Assembly (NCBI GenBank): GCA_033977485.1
Contig: CM066982.1
Location: forward strand, 30,792,218 to 30,856,217
Source: Hydrangea macrophylla
Taxonomy: Eukaryota > Streptophyta > Magnoliopsida > Cornales > Hydrangeaceae
Reading direction: 5' to 3'
Length of the DNA stretch: 64,000 nucleotides
The position numbers were made by a program, and so were the translations under genes. Shown piece after piece: positions 54,076 to 64,000 of the stretch (the first letter of the stretch is position 1; every line of letters begins with the position of its first letter). Below the pieces are notes generated by a model. That model was not told where the DNA came from. It ran no database searches and worked only from the letters and a program-made list of their open reading frames with translations.

Positions 54076-55580
54076 TGTTGGGTTTATGCCCTCAAACCAT
54101 TACTTTATGTATGACATTTGCATTTTAATATATGGATATCAGTTTTACATTTCATTATGTATGTTTCTTTCATGAGATGATTTTCAATCCTTAAGTATCA
54201 TAGTAGGTAATTCGTGTGTGTATGAGATACATACAAGTGAGATATGAATTACCATCCTTTGATACTTAAAGCTTGTCACAGTGGATGATGAGACTAGATA
54301 TGTCATCAGGTATACACTGTAGCATAATTAATTACCATTGGATGGAGTGATTAATCTCAATCACTAGAGTGCCACTCTTAGTTAATATGCTAGTGCTTAT
54401 AGTGCATTGACGGACCTGAGCTATCCTATTGACACTTAATGCTGTCAAACAGTCAATAGGAACTCATAACTTGTATAAGCTACGTGTTCTCAATCTTGCG
54501 ATGATTATGAACACAGACTGTGGATATGGCTGCTTTGACTTACCAATCAGTGAGGTCTATAGAATATCAACACCTGGGTATCTTGGGTATGTCATGTTCA
54601 TAGGGTTGTGAACATATATTGTCAAGACAGAATCTGCCATCTGTTTCAGAGTAAGCATTCCCTTGAGAATGTCACCAAGTTGATTACTGAGTACTGCAGT
54701 CTTGTTGATAACAGTTATCAACATGTTTGGTAATCATGAGAGGTGAATGCGACTTAAGGAATACAAGAAGTAATTATGATTTAGGTTGATAGTAACAGTT
54801 ATCCAACTACTTGAATATGATTACGAATGCTGAAGGTAGAGGGGCATTAGTACAACATACAAGTCTAGTTATCGCTTCGGATATGTTCTTTTGCGTTGGA
54901 GTTCAGTTATCGTTTTATAGTGGAGTAAACGTTAACTGACCAGTTAGTTAGTTTACTGATCAAAGCGTTTGGTCATGATAATTAACAAATTGGTCTGAGC
55001 CAACAATAAAGAGCCTAGGAGGTCCCACTCTTAGCTCCGCTAGGAAGCTTGGAAGGGCACATGAGGATCATGTCAAGGCAGGTTCGATCGATCGAAGGAG
55101 TCTCGATCGATTGAAGTCTAGGCAGGTTCGATCGCTCGAGGGTTGTTCGATCGATCGAAGGTTCGATCAATCGAATACACTTTGATTGCTTGAAGGTTAG
55201 GTCGGTTCTAGGTATCTATAAATAGGGCAGCTACGTACTGAATGTTTTTAATCGTCGTTTTATACGTAGAAGCTGCAGAAATTGTTTAGGTTTCCCTAAA
55301 CCTTCCCAATCCTTTCCATTAGGGTTCCCGCCAACCCTAATCCTTCCTGCGAGCATCCATAGGAGTCATAAGAGTGAAGGCCATCTAGTGGAGGCTGCTG
55401 GAAGTTGAAGATTTCAGAATTGGGTTCAAGACACAAAGGTATAATACTTGTCCCCTCAGTGAAGTTAGTACGCATCTGTAGAATTGACGAGTGGTAGATC
55501 CTGGGCTACAAATAAGTTTTTATAACTTGACTTTTTCGCTGCGCGTTTAAACTTTTAATTTAAACCTTTTTTTTCCATCA
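54076..55580 (+). repeat. 5' LTR of copia F (1505 bp)
   Basis: TGTTGGGTTTATGCCC to TTTTCCATCA. TATA box CTATAAATAG at about 55216-55225, about 20 bp after the palindrome array at 55083-55194. Closely similar to the 3' LTR minus G. Confidence 0.94.
55083..55194. repeat. array of TTCGATCGATCGAA-type palindromes in F 5' LTR
   Basis: Six perfect or near-perfect 14-bp dyads start at about 55083, 55102, 55127, 55146, 55162 and 55181. Spacing is mostly 16-19 bp, once 25. They lie just upstream of the TATA box. The 3' LTR has the same array at about 63497-63610. Confidence 0.9.
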
Positions 55581-55582
55581 AT

Positions 55583-55595
55583 TAGTATCAGAGCC
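55583..55595 (+). promoter_or_regulatory. primer-binding site of copia F
   Basis: TAGTATCAGAGCC, two bases after the LTR. One change from TGGTATCAGAGCC (initiator tRNA-Met type). Confidence 0.85.
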
Positions 55596-57262
55596 AGGTT
55601 CGTTTGGATCTATAGATGCGTTTTGGAACACTAGTTTTGATTTGCATGTAGATTTTAGGACTTTTTTCAAAACTGCATCGTCACAGATTTATTTCTGCAA
55701 CGTTATCGCAGCAGAATACAAATCTGTAATTGCATTGGATGTATGTTGGATTCGATCGATCGAAGTAGATTCGATCGATCAATGATGCTCTGTGCTCAAG
55801 TGATCGAACAGGTTTCGATCGATCGAACATATTAGATATGTTTGATCGATCGAATGGCATTTGATCGATCGAGACAGATTCTCTGTCAGGTTGTTCTTTT
55901 CACAGTTTTAAATGTTTTAAAAATTATATGCTTTAATTTTAAATTATTCTGTAAATTTTTTCAAATCATTTTGTAAAATAGAAAGTTCAAGCGATTGAGC
56001 AGTGTTCAATCGATCGAAGGTTTGAGCGATCGAACGGTCTTCGATCGATCGAACTGTGACAGTGAAGTTAGATGCTATTTTAAGTTCTATTTCAGTATAT
56101 AAAAAGTTTATGTACTGTGTAAATCAATTAGCGGTTCCAATTGTTATATATGCGTGGATGTGTGTACGACTAACCCTCTTGCAGCAAGCTTAGTCGCTAT
56201 CTCCCATGGCACCAAGACTTTTAAATTTTGTATTTAATTGTTTGAGATTGGTGCATTTTATTATTGGTTTGGTTTAAGGCATATGTAAAGGGCGCTGCGA
56301 CTTCAATCCTACAAAAGGAAAGTCGCACCGGTTTCCCTAGCCTTTTATATTATTATTATTATTAAATTTTTTTTTCTGTTTCTAGATAAATTGTAAGCTT
56401 CGAAAGAAGCACATGACCAATGTATTAGAATTAGAAATTCCATGGAGATGGAGCAAGCCGTTGTCCATGAAGATGGAGGTAGAGGCGACCAAACCAAGAA
56501 GGAGTTTCTATGGAGATAGAGCCATGGGAGTAGAGGCATATGAATGCCTTTGTTTCATTTTAGTTTTTTTGTTTTATGTGCTTGGTTTGTGATTGGCGTT
56601 TTACATTGTTACTACTTGCATGCACGTAAAACAAGTTTTCTAAAATAAAATTCAAAAACCATTTCAACGCATTAGTAAACATTGGATGTTTATAGGTAAT
56701 GTGTGGAAACATTTTTTTTCAAAAAGCAAAATCCTTATTTACTAAATCTAGTGGGAGAGGGTCTTATTAATAAACACCCACGATCTTCCTTCAACGGTTC
56801 ACTGTAAGATGAGTGGTGCATTCTGTGTCACCTCACCAGGGGTGATCATTCCATACGGAGGGTGCATTACTCATTGGTTACTAGATGTGAACTTCCTTTG
56901 ATAGGATAAATCAGACGTGTTAGAGGGTGACCACCACACGGAGGCGCTACTTGAGACGGTTGTGATTGGATCTTAGTTAATGGTACACACTAACTAAATT
57001 ATGGATAAGGGATCCAACACGGGGCATTATTCAGAAACTTAGAGATCAAAAAGGTTCGGGAGTCATAACTTGTTTTGCAAGAGTTGCATAGAGGACAAGT
57101 CATGATTAATCGAAAGATCGAACATTGACCACCACACGGAGGCTTTATTCTTTCGTTTCGATATTCTGGCGACTATGTTTTAAAATAAGAGTTTTTTTAA
57201 GGATTCTTTTATTTCAAACTGTCAAATTCTGATATCCATATTTATTTTGTTTGTTTGATTTT
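55596..57262 (+). other. leader (5' UTR) of copia F with palindrome clusters
   Basis: Non-coding. Two more clusters of GATCGATC dyads lie at 55751-55873 (starts near 55751, 55770, 55814, 55841, 55860) and about 55985-56056. Here, unlike in the U3 part of the LTR, they would be in the genomic RNA near its 5' end. A short tract TTTGTTTGTTTGATTTTGCAG ends at 57266 and could be a splice acceptor just before gag. No ORF is supported. Confidence 0.7.
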
Positions 57263-58231
57263 GCAGTAATCATAATATCTGGATCTGCATTTAGTCCACT
57301 TGCCACCATACTCACTCAAAACAAGTTAACTGGAAACAACTACACTGAATGGAAACTTAACCTTGACATCGTGTTAACTACAGAGGATCACATATATGTC
57401 CTCAACACCCCAAGCCCTAAAGAACCCGCGGTAAATGCTTTGGCAGCTGCTAGACGCGAGTTCGATAAATGGAAGAAGTCGAATGGAATGGCTCGTTGCT
57501 ACATTCTGCCTCAATGGCTGGCATGTTGCAATACCAATTCCAATCGAACGATTCTACCAGTGACATTATCACATCCATGAAAAAGATGTTTGGGGAGCAT
57601 GGCAGGCCTGCCAGACAGGTAGCCATGCAGAAGATAATGAGTGCAAAGATGTCGGAAGGGACTCCAGTCAAGGCATGTTTTAAAAATGGCTGGTTATTAA
57701 AACGAGCTGGAGACCCTAGGTGCCAACATCGATGCACAAACCCAAGTTGATATGATCCTCAATTCGTTGTCGCCTTCATTCGCTCAATTCAAACTTAATT
57801 ATAATATGAATCAAAAGAATTTCTCAATGAGCGAATTAATGAGTTCTTTACTCGTAGCGGAAGGGGTGATCAAGCCAGGGGTCAACATTTTGAACGTTGA
57901 AAAAAGCGCTTCTTCTTCCCGATCTACACCGAAAGGAAAGAAAGGGAAGAAGAAGGCTGGCACTGGTGGTTCAAGTGTTGGACCGGTCCCTAAGATTGCA
58001 AAACCTAAGGGAAAAGGTAAGGGCAAAGGGAAGATGGGTGGCCAAGGCAAAGGAAAGTGTTTCCAATGCGGCAACAAGGGCCACTGGAAGAGGAACTGTC
58101 CAGAATTCTTAGCTACAAGAGTTCAAGGTATGATTGAATCACATGTGATTGAAGTAAGTTTCATAGCGAATACTTCAAACACTTGGTGCATTAATTCTGG
58201 TGCGACTAACCATATCTGTAATTCATTATAG
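57263..58231 (+). pseudogene. copia gag and protease start of element F
   Basis: SAFSPLATILTQNKLTGNNY begins the Gag homology; the expected ATG before SGSAF is ATA. The frame shifts near 57500 (ASMAGMLQYQFQSNDSTSDI, GRPARQVAMQKIMS) and again near 57690, then is open 57752-58231: AQFKLNYNMNQKNFSMSELM, a Lys/Gly-rich linker and a perfect zinc knuckle CFQCGNKGHWKRNC. The protease motif is CINSGATNHIC, where copia proteases have DSGAT, so the catalytic Asp is Asn. TAG at 58229 stands where relatives have CAG (SLQGF). Confidence 0.9.
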
Positions 58232-59773
58232 GGGTTCAGATCAACCAGGAGGTGCAGTGATGGGGAAATCGTACTTATTCTAGGTTCTAGCGCAACCGTT
58301 TCTGCGGTTGCTATAGGAGTCGTAGCTTTAGAATTTCTAGACAATAAAGTTTTGATTTTATCAGATGTACTTTACGTCCCTTCAATGAGACGTAATTTAA
58401 TTTCAGTTTCTAATTTATCGAATAATGGTTATTCCTTTCATTTTGGAACTGAAGTTGTGATTAAAAGAAATAGTTCTTTTATATGTTATGGTGTTAAATC
58501 AAATGGTATGTATGTGATACTCCCAATATTTTTAACTGTACCATCTAAAAGAAAGGGACCTTCCACTAATCCAATAAGGCTTTGGCATATGAGGCCTGGC
58601 CATATCAATCTAAATAGGATTGGCAGACTAGTCAAAGAAGAGGTCTTAGGCGATTTGGTTCTCGAACCAATGGAAGTCTGCGAGTCTTGTTTAGAGGGTA
58701 AGATGACCAAAAGGCCCTTTCTTACAAAGGGCAATAGAACCAATGCATTGTTGAAATTAGTTCATACTGATGTATGTGGACCAATAAATATTAGAGCAAG
58801 GGGTGGTTATGAGTATTTCATAACATTTACTGATGACCACTCTAGGTATGGATATGTATACCTAATGCAACACAAGTCTGAAGCCTTTGAAAAGTTCAAA
58901 GAGTTTAGGGCTGAAGTGGAGAAGCAATTGGGCACACATATCAAGGCCATTCGATCTGATCGAGGTGGCGAGTACCTCTCTAATGAGTTTATTGATCACC
59001 TCGTACAGAATGGGATTCTGTCACAGTTGACTGCACCTGGTATGTCTCAGCAGAATGGTGTAGCAGAGAGAAGGAATCGGACTCTTTTAGACATGACTAG
59101 GTCGATGATGAGTTATTCTGAGTTGCCATTATTCCTTTGGGGTTATGCTTTGGAAATCGCTGCATACATAATAAATCTAGTACCAAGCAAATCTGTTCCC
59201 AGGACACCACGAGAGATGTGGATTAGGCACAAGCCTTCTTTGCAACATCTCCGAATATGGGGGTGTCCGGCATATGTGCTGAAAGGAAAGATGAGCAAGT
59301 TGGATTCTAGATCAGAAGTATGTTACTTCGTAGGGTATCCAAAGGGTACATATGGATGGTGTTTTTATGATCCAAGAGAACGGAAAGTGTTTGTTAGTAC
59401 AAATGCTATTTTCTTGGAAGATGATTATATTATGAACCATAAACCTAAGGGAAGGATAGATCTTAGAGAGATAAAAGGAGAGCCCTCAGTCCAACCCGCA
59501 GTTAATAACGATGTAAATCAAGAAAACACCACTTCTTCACCCATTTCTGTTCCAGTACCTCGTCGTAGTGGGAGGATTATCAGTCAGCCTGATAGATACA
59601 TGTTCTTAGGAAAAGTTTTTGAAGCTGTCTCCATAAAATCTAAATCTGATCCTATTACATACGAAGAGGCAATGGATGATGTTGATTCAGTTCATTGGGT
59701 TAAAGCTATGAAGGCTGAATTCGAATCTATGGATTCTAATCAGGTCTGGGATCTTGTAGAACTTCCAGATTAA
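58232..59773 (+). pseudogene. copia protease end and integrase of element F
   Basis: The frame is open from 58232 (GFRSTRRCSDGEI) to 59773. The protease tail DVLYVPSMRRNLISVSNLS is followed by the pre-integrase zinc motif LWHMRPGHINLNRI with CESCLEGKMTKRPF. The integrase core shows HTDVCGPI (Asp), AIRSDRGGEYLSNEF (Asp) and QNGVAERRNRTLLDM (Glu), so the DDE triad is intact. GWCFYDPRERKVFVSTNAIF and RRSGRIISQPDRY lead to the RT linker VWDLVELPD, then TAA through a small deletion before KPIGCKW-like text. This is the best-preserved integrase in the window. Confidence 0.92.
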
Positions 59774-60645
59774 ACCCATTGGTTGCAAGTGGGTTTACAA
59801 GAGAAAAAGAGGATCTGATGGAAAGGTTGAGACCTTTAAGGCTAGGATTGTAGCGAAAGGTTATATTCAGAGGGAGGGCATTGACTATGAGAAAACCTTC
59901 TCGCCGGTAGCTATGATCAAGTCCATCAGAATACTCTTATCCATTGCTGCAAGCCTAGATTATGAGATTTGGCAGATGGACGTCAAGACTGCATTCTTGA
60001 ATGGCAACCTTGAGGAGGACATCTATATGCAGCAACCAGAAGGGTTCATAGCTGGTCAGAAAGGTAACTTGGTATGCAAGTTCCAAAAGTCTATTTATGG
60101 GCTTAAGCAGGCATCCAGGAGTTGGAACATCCGATTTGACCGAGCCGTCAAGTCGTTTGGTTTCATACAGAATCTGGATGAACCTTGTGTATATAAGAAG
60201 TATGAAGGGAAAGTGGTGGCTTTTCTTGTGCTTTACGTTGACGACATTCTACTCATTGGGAATGATGTAGCGGCATTGTCAACGGTCAAGGTTTGGCTAG
60301 CTAGTACATTCGATATGAAGGATCTAGGAGAGGCAAGCTATATTCTTGGGATAAAGCACTTTCGGGATCGCAAGCGAAAGATAATGGGATTATCTCAAGC
60401 TGGTTATATCGATAAGGTGTTGACTAGGTTTTCAATGGATAATTCGAAGAAAGGTTTGTTACCTTTCAGGCATGGTTTAGCGTTCTCTAAGGAACAGTGT
60501 CCTAAGACACAGGAGGAGAGGAATCAAATGTCAGGAATTCCCTACGCCTCGGCGGTGGGAAGTCTCATGTATGCGATGTTATGTACTAGACCAGATAGCT
60601 GTTTTGCCATTGGCATGGTTAGCAGGTATCAGTCGAAGAGCACTG
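59774..60645 (+). pseudogene. copia reverse transcriptase of element F
   Basis: From 59774 the RT start is out of frame; the frame 59913-60677 is then open. MDVKTAFLNGNLEEDIYMQQ, KSIYGLKQASRSWNIRFDRA, the catalytic LYVDDILLIGND, AMLCTRPDS and MVSRYQSK are in order. A deletion of a few bases near 60640 (relatives read NPGREHWTAVK) shifts the frame into RNase H. RT motifs themselves look intact. Confidence 0.92.
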
Positions 60646-61210
60646 GACAGCCGTTAAGCACATTCTTAAGTACTTGAGAAGGACTAAAGATTACATGCTT
60701 ATGTACGGTGGTAGTGAGTTAATTCCAGTAGGATACACTGACTCAGACTTTATGTCAGATAAAGATTCGAGGAAGTCGACGTCCGGTCATCTCTTTACCT
60801 TGGGAGGTGGTGCTGTTAGTTGGAGGAGTATTAAGCAGAAATGCATTGCAGACTCAACTACAGAAGCTGAGTATGTGGCTGCTTATGAAGCCGCAAAGGA
60901 AGCTGTTTGGCTCAAGAAGTTCCTTATGGAGCTCGAGGTGGTACTAGCGTCGCTGTCACCTATTACGCTTTATTGTGATAAGAGTGGGGCAGTGGCTCAG
61001 TCCAAGGAGCCAAGGAACCACGAAAAGGGAAAGCACGTAGAGCGGAAATATCATCTTATCCGAGATATTGTTCAACGTGGAGATGTGACTGTCACCAAGA
61101 TTGCCACCGTCGACAATCTTGCTGATCCGTTTACAAAGGCCTTATCACAGAAGGTCTTTGATCGTCATCTAGATAGTCTAGGTCTCAGATGTAGTCCTGT
61201 ATGGTTGTGA
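60646..61210 (+). CDS. copia RNase H of element F
   Basis: Open frame to TGA at 61210. GYTDSDFMSDKDSRKSTSGH gives the first acidic residues. Then ADSTTEAEYVAAYEAAKEAV (Glu), ITLYCDKSGAVAQS (Asp) and HVERKYHLIRDIVQRGDV with VDNLADPFTKALSQ close the domain. It degrades the RNA strand of the hybrid. It is separated from RT by the frameshift and lies 2 bp from the PPT region. Confidence 0.88.
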
Positions 61211-61211
61211 G

Positions 61212-61225
61212 TGCAAGTGGGAGTT
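61212..61225 (+). promoter_or_regulatory. polypurine tract of copia F
   Basis: GCAAGTGGGAGTT next to the LTR start TGTTGGG, the same type as in D. Confidence 0.88.
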
Positions 61226-61499
61226 TGTTGGGTTAATGCCCTCTAACCATTACTTTATGTATGACATTAGCATTTTAATATATGGATATCAATTTTACAT
61301 TTCATTATGTATGTCTTTTTCATGAGATGATTTTCAATCCTTAAGTATCATAGTAGGTAATTCGTGTGTGTATGAGATACATACAAGTGAGATATGAATT
61401 ACCATCCTTTGATACTTAAAGCTTGTCACAGTGGATGATGAGACTGGATATCTCATCAGGTATACACTGTAGCATAATTAACTACCATTGGATGGAGTG

Positions 61500-62759
61500 T
61501 GTTAACCTTAAGGTATATTAAGGCATATTTAATCATGTTTTGATGATGTCAAATATGCTATGATAATTACATGATTTATATTGATTCATTATTTGTTATT
61601 ATCATAGTCATTTTTATGCTCATATATAATCTCATGTATTAATATTGTATCAATGTTTTAACATCTTTGTGTGCATGAGATTTAATTGATATAGATCAAG
61701 ATTATAAGGAGCTCAACAAGGATCAAGATTGAAGACTTGAAGATATTTCATCCTTGGTTGAAGTCTAGGACCACCATTGTAAGGCATCTTGATCTCACAC
61801 TCATAGGGGCTCAAATAAATTCTAAAAGTTAAAGTTTTGGAAATAAATTTTAAGTAGGTCATCTTTAAAGCAATGCCCTAACCAATTGGAAAATAATTAA
61901 ATGTTGAATCTTATATGATTGGAAAGGTATTTGAACCTAGTTTCCAAAACATCAAATGGATCAAAAATCCGAGTTTTGTAGAGGGAGTTATGGCCATTTT
62001 AGTGGAGATGTGTCAGGCTGTCAAATAGGGAGGGGCAGTCGACTGAGGGCCCGATGCAATCGATCGAAGTGAGCAGAATTCAAGCAGAACCCTCTATAAA
62101 CACATCTCAGTCGACTGCTTTAAGGCCCAGTCGACTGAAGCGACTTGGAAGGCAATAACGACTAGTTTTTAGAAGGGTTTTTAATTACCAAACTTGCCAC
62201 CAACGACTACATGTTTTCCCAAGTTATTTGTTGTTGAGATTTTTATTGGAAAACATAGTATTGATCACACATCTCTTTGATCTTTAAACATTATCATTTG
62301 AGCCTTAGTTGTGTGAGTTTATCAATTTGCTCAAAATCTTTCATTTGTATTTCTTGAGAGAGCAAAATTGTAGTGAGCTTTATTTGTATTATCCACTCTA
62401 TATAGAGAGTTTCAATTTGTATTCAAATCAATTTGTAAAGAGTGAGGGTTAGTAACCCTTGATTGCAAAGAAGAGGTTTTCTTCTTTGGGAGAGATTGGA
62501 GGCTCTTGTAACGGTTTGGTCTACACCCGTGAAGTAGATCGGAGTAAAGGAATCCTCAAGAGGTGTTCTTGAGGGGTGGACGTAGGCCGCGGGGTGCGAT
62601 TGCCGAACCACTTAAAAAATTGGTTTGCAAGTATCTCTTCCCTTATCACTTTAGATAATTGTTTGTGATTGTGTTTAATTCGCAATTTTGTTTTTAAAAG
62701 ATTAATATCCGCTAAAACCTTATTCACCCCCCTCTAAGGTTTCCACATTTAGGCCAACA
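61500..62759 (+). mobile_element. copia-like solo LTR G (1260 bp)
   Basis: TGTTAACC...GGCCAACA flanked by GAGTG on both sides (61495-61499, 62760-62764). The 5' LTR of F lacks it, which proves insertion after F. The 3' part has GAGGGGTGGACGTAGGCCGC and the end TTATTCACCCCCCTCTAAGG, text usual at the end of copia LTRs. No PBS or genes are present, so it is a solo LTR. CAGTCGACTG palindromes lie at 62036, 62108 and 62128, and a TATA-like CTATAAAC at about 62093. Confidence 0.87.
62036..62137. repeat. CAGTCGACTG palindromes in solo LTR G
   Basis: CAGTCGACTG at 62036-62045, 62108-62117 and 62128-62137, with a related CAATCGATCG at 62057-62066. Spacing is 21 bp for the first pair and 20 bp for the last pair. 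The sequence differs from the F palindromes, but the pitch is the same. Confidence 0.88.
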
Positions 62760-63992
62760 GAGTGATTAATCTCAATCACTAGAGTGTCACTCTTAGTTAA
62801 TATGCTAGTGCTTATAGTGCATTGACGGACCTGAGCTTTCCTATTGACACTTAATGCTGTCAAACAGTCAATAGGAACTCATAACTTGTATAAGGTACGT
62901 GTTCTCAATCTTGCAATGATTATAAACACAGACTGTCGATATGGCTGCTTTGACTTACCAATCAGTGAGGTCTATAGAAGATCAACACCTGGGTATCTTG
63001 GGTATGTCATGTTCATAGGGTTGTGAACATATATTGTCAAGACAGAATCTGCCATCTATTTCAAAGTAAGCATTCCCTTGAGAATGTCACCAAGTCGATT
63101 ACTGAGTACTGCAGTCTTGTTGATAAGAGTTATCAACATGTTTGGTAATCATGAGGGGTGAATGGGACTCAAGGAATACAAGAAGTAATCATGATTCAGG
63201 TTGACAGTAACAGTTATCCGACTACCTGAATATGATTACGAATGCTGAAGGTAGAGGGACATTAGTACAACATACAAGTCTAGTTATCGCTTCAGATATG
63301 TTCTTTTGCATTGGAGTTCAGTTATCGTTTTATAGTGGAGTAGACGTTAACTGACCAGTTAGTTAGTTTGCTGATCAAAGAGTTTGGTCACGGTAATTAA
63401 CCAACTAGTCTGAGCCAGCAATAAAGAGCCTAGGAGGTCCCACTCTTAGCTCCGCTAGGAAGCTTGGAAGGGCACATGAGGATCATGTCAAGGCAGGTTC
63501 GATCGATCGAAGGAGTCTCGATCGATTGAAGTCTAGGCAGGTTCGATCACTTGAGGGTTGTTCAATCGATCGAAGGTTCGATCGATCGAATACACTTCGA
63601 TCGCTCAAAGGTTAGGTCGGTTCTAGGTATCTATAAATAGGGCAGCTACGTACTGAATGTTTGAATCATCGTTTTATACGTAGAAGCTGCAGAAACTATT
63701 TAGGTTTCCCTAAACCTTTCCAATCCTTTCCATTAGGGTTCCCACTAACCCTAATCCTTCCTGCGAGCATCCATAGGAGTTATAAGAGTGAAAGCCATCT
63801 AGTGTAGGCCGTTGGAAGTTGAAGATTTCAGAATTGGGTTCAAGACATAAAGGTATAATACTTGTCCCCTCAGTGAAGTTAGTACGCATCTATAGAATTG
63901 ACGGGTGGTAGATCCTGGGCTACAAATAAGTTTTTATAACTTGACTTTTCCGCTACGTGTTTAAACTTTTAATTTAAACCTTTTTTCCATCA

Positions 63993-64000
63993 TTCCTGAC
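63993..64000 (-). other. element E, part 3 (window edge), with F's right TSD
   Basis: TTCCT (63993-63997) repeats 54071-54075, followed by GAC. The host element E should continue to the right beyond the window. Confidence 0.8.

Larger units (their letters stand above)
54076..63992 (+). mobile_element. Ty1/copia element F, complete (9.9 kb with nested solo LTR)
   Basis: LTRs 54076-55580 and 61226-63992 (the latter holds G), TGTTGGG...CCATCA. TSD TTCCT at 54071-54075 and 63993-63997. PBS, leader, gag, PR, INT, RT, RNase H and PPT are all recognisable in the copia order. Several frameshifts, a stop and an Asn in place of the protease Asp make it defective. It sits only 107 bp from complex C, in the same host element E. 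LTR text resembles the Angela-type copia group, but that lineage call is weak. Confidence 0.95.
61226..63992 (+). repeat. 3' LTR of copia F (interrupted by G)
   Basis: Two parts, 61226-61499 and 62760-63992, add up to about 1.5 kb, matching the 5' LTR. TATA box at 63631-63640 and the palindrome array at about 63497-63610. It ends CCATCA at 63992 and is followed by TTCCT. Confidence 0.94.

Noticed and set aside
54429..54611. 60-residue ORF in the F LTR, repeated at 62844-63026
   Set aside because: Present in both LTRs simply because LTRs are copies. It lies upstream of the TATA box and lacks recognisable motifs.

Overview
The window is a purely repetitive, intergenic block of a flowering-plant nuclear genome, probably a eudicot. 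It holds Ty3/gypsy elements of the Tat, Ogre-like and chromodomain (Tekay/Del-like) types, two Ty1/copia families and an RTE-type LINE fragment. I find no cellular host gene, rRNA or tRNA. Element boundaries were fixed by reading LTR ends (TG...CA), primer-binding sites, polypurine tracts and target-site duplications (TSDs) directly.

Layout, outside to inside. Element A (1-3030, minus) is the 5' part of a copia element running off the left edge. A mixed stretch (3031-4064) holds a TRIM-like piece and an LTR-like promoter region with palindromes. Element E is an old Tat/gypsy fragment: RNase H-integrase on plus, then a decayed intron-containing gene on minus. E occupies 4065-7473, resumes at 53974-54075, and resumes again at 63993. 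It is the host of almost everything else. Complex C (7474-53968, TSD CAAAC) is a tandem array of one dead chromodomain gypsy element in the order LTR1-internal1-LTR2-internal2-LTR3-internal3-LTR4. Element F (54076-63992, TSD TTCCT) is a complete copia element and carries a copia-like solo LTR, G (61500-62759, TSD GAGTG).

LTR1 of C was entered by three further elements. B (7505-20042, minus, TSD GTTAA) is a very young 12.5-kb Tat element with two differences between its 613-bp LTRs. A 5'-truncated RTE LINE lies at 20305-21342. Copia element D (21662-28812, minus, TSD AGATA) lacks the integrase core. Internal1 of C holds a 4.2-kb Ogre-like solo LTR (32644-36828, TSD GATGA). Internal2 holds a second, independent Ogre-like insertion that keeps one LTR, the tRNA-Arg-type PBS and about 2 kb of internal sequence.

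The most interesting biology is in B. On the strand opposite gag-pol, between integrase and the 3' LTR, it carries two genes in tandem. Each has its own promoter, with CACGTG 79-80 bp upstream of TATATAAGGAGCACTC, and a similar 3' region. The second is a four-exon gene (10546-12699) whose GT-AG introns join in phase to give about 625 residues with a Transposase_28-like (PF04195) domain and a coiled coil. The first (8626-9720) looks like a divergent paralogue. The same gene with the same intron positions is visible as a relic in E. Also notable are arrays of 10-14-bp palindromes at about 20-bp pitch in three different LTR/leader sequences, and a 20-nt copy of B's own LTR/PBS junction inside its pol gene at a frameshift scar.
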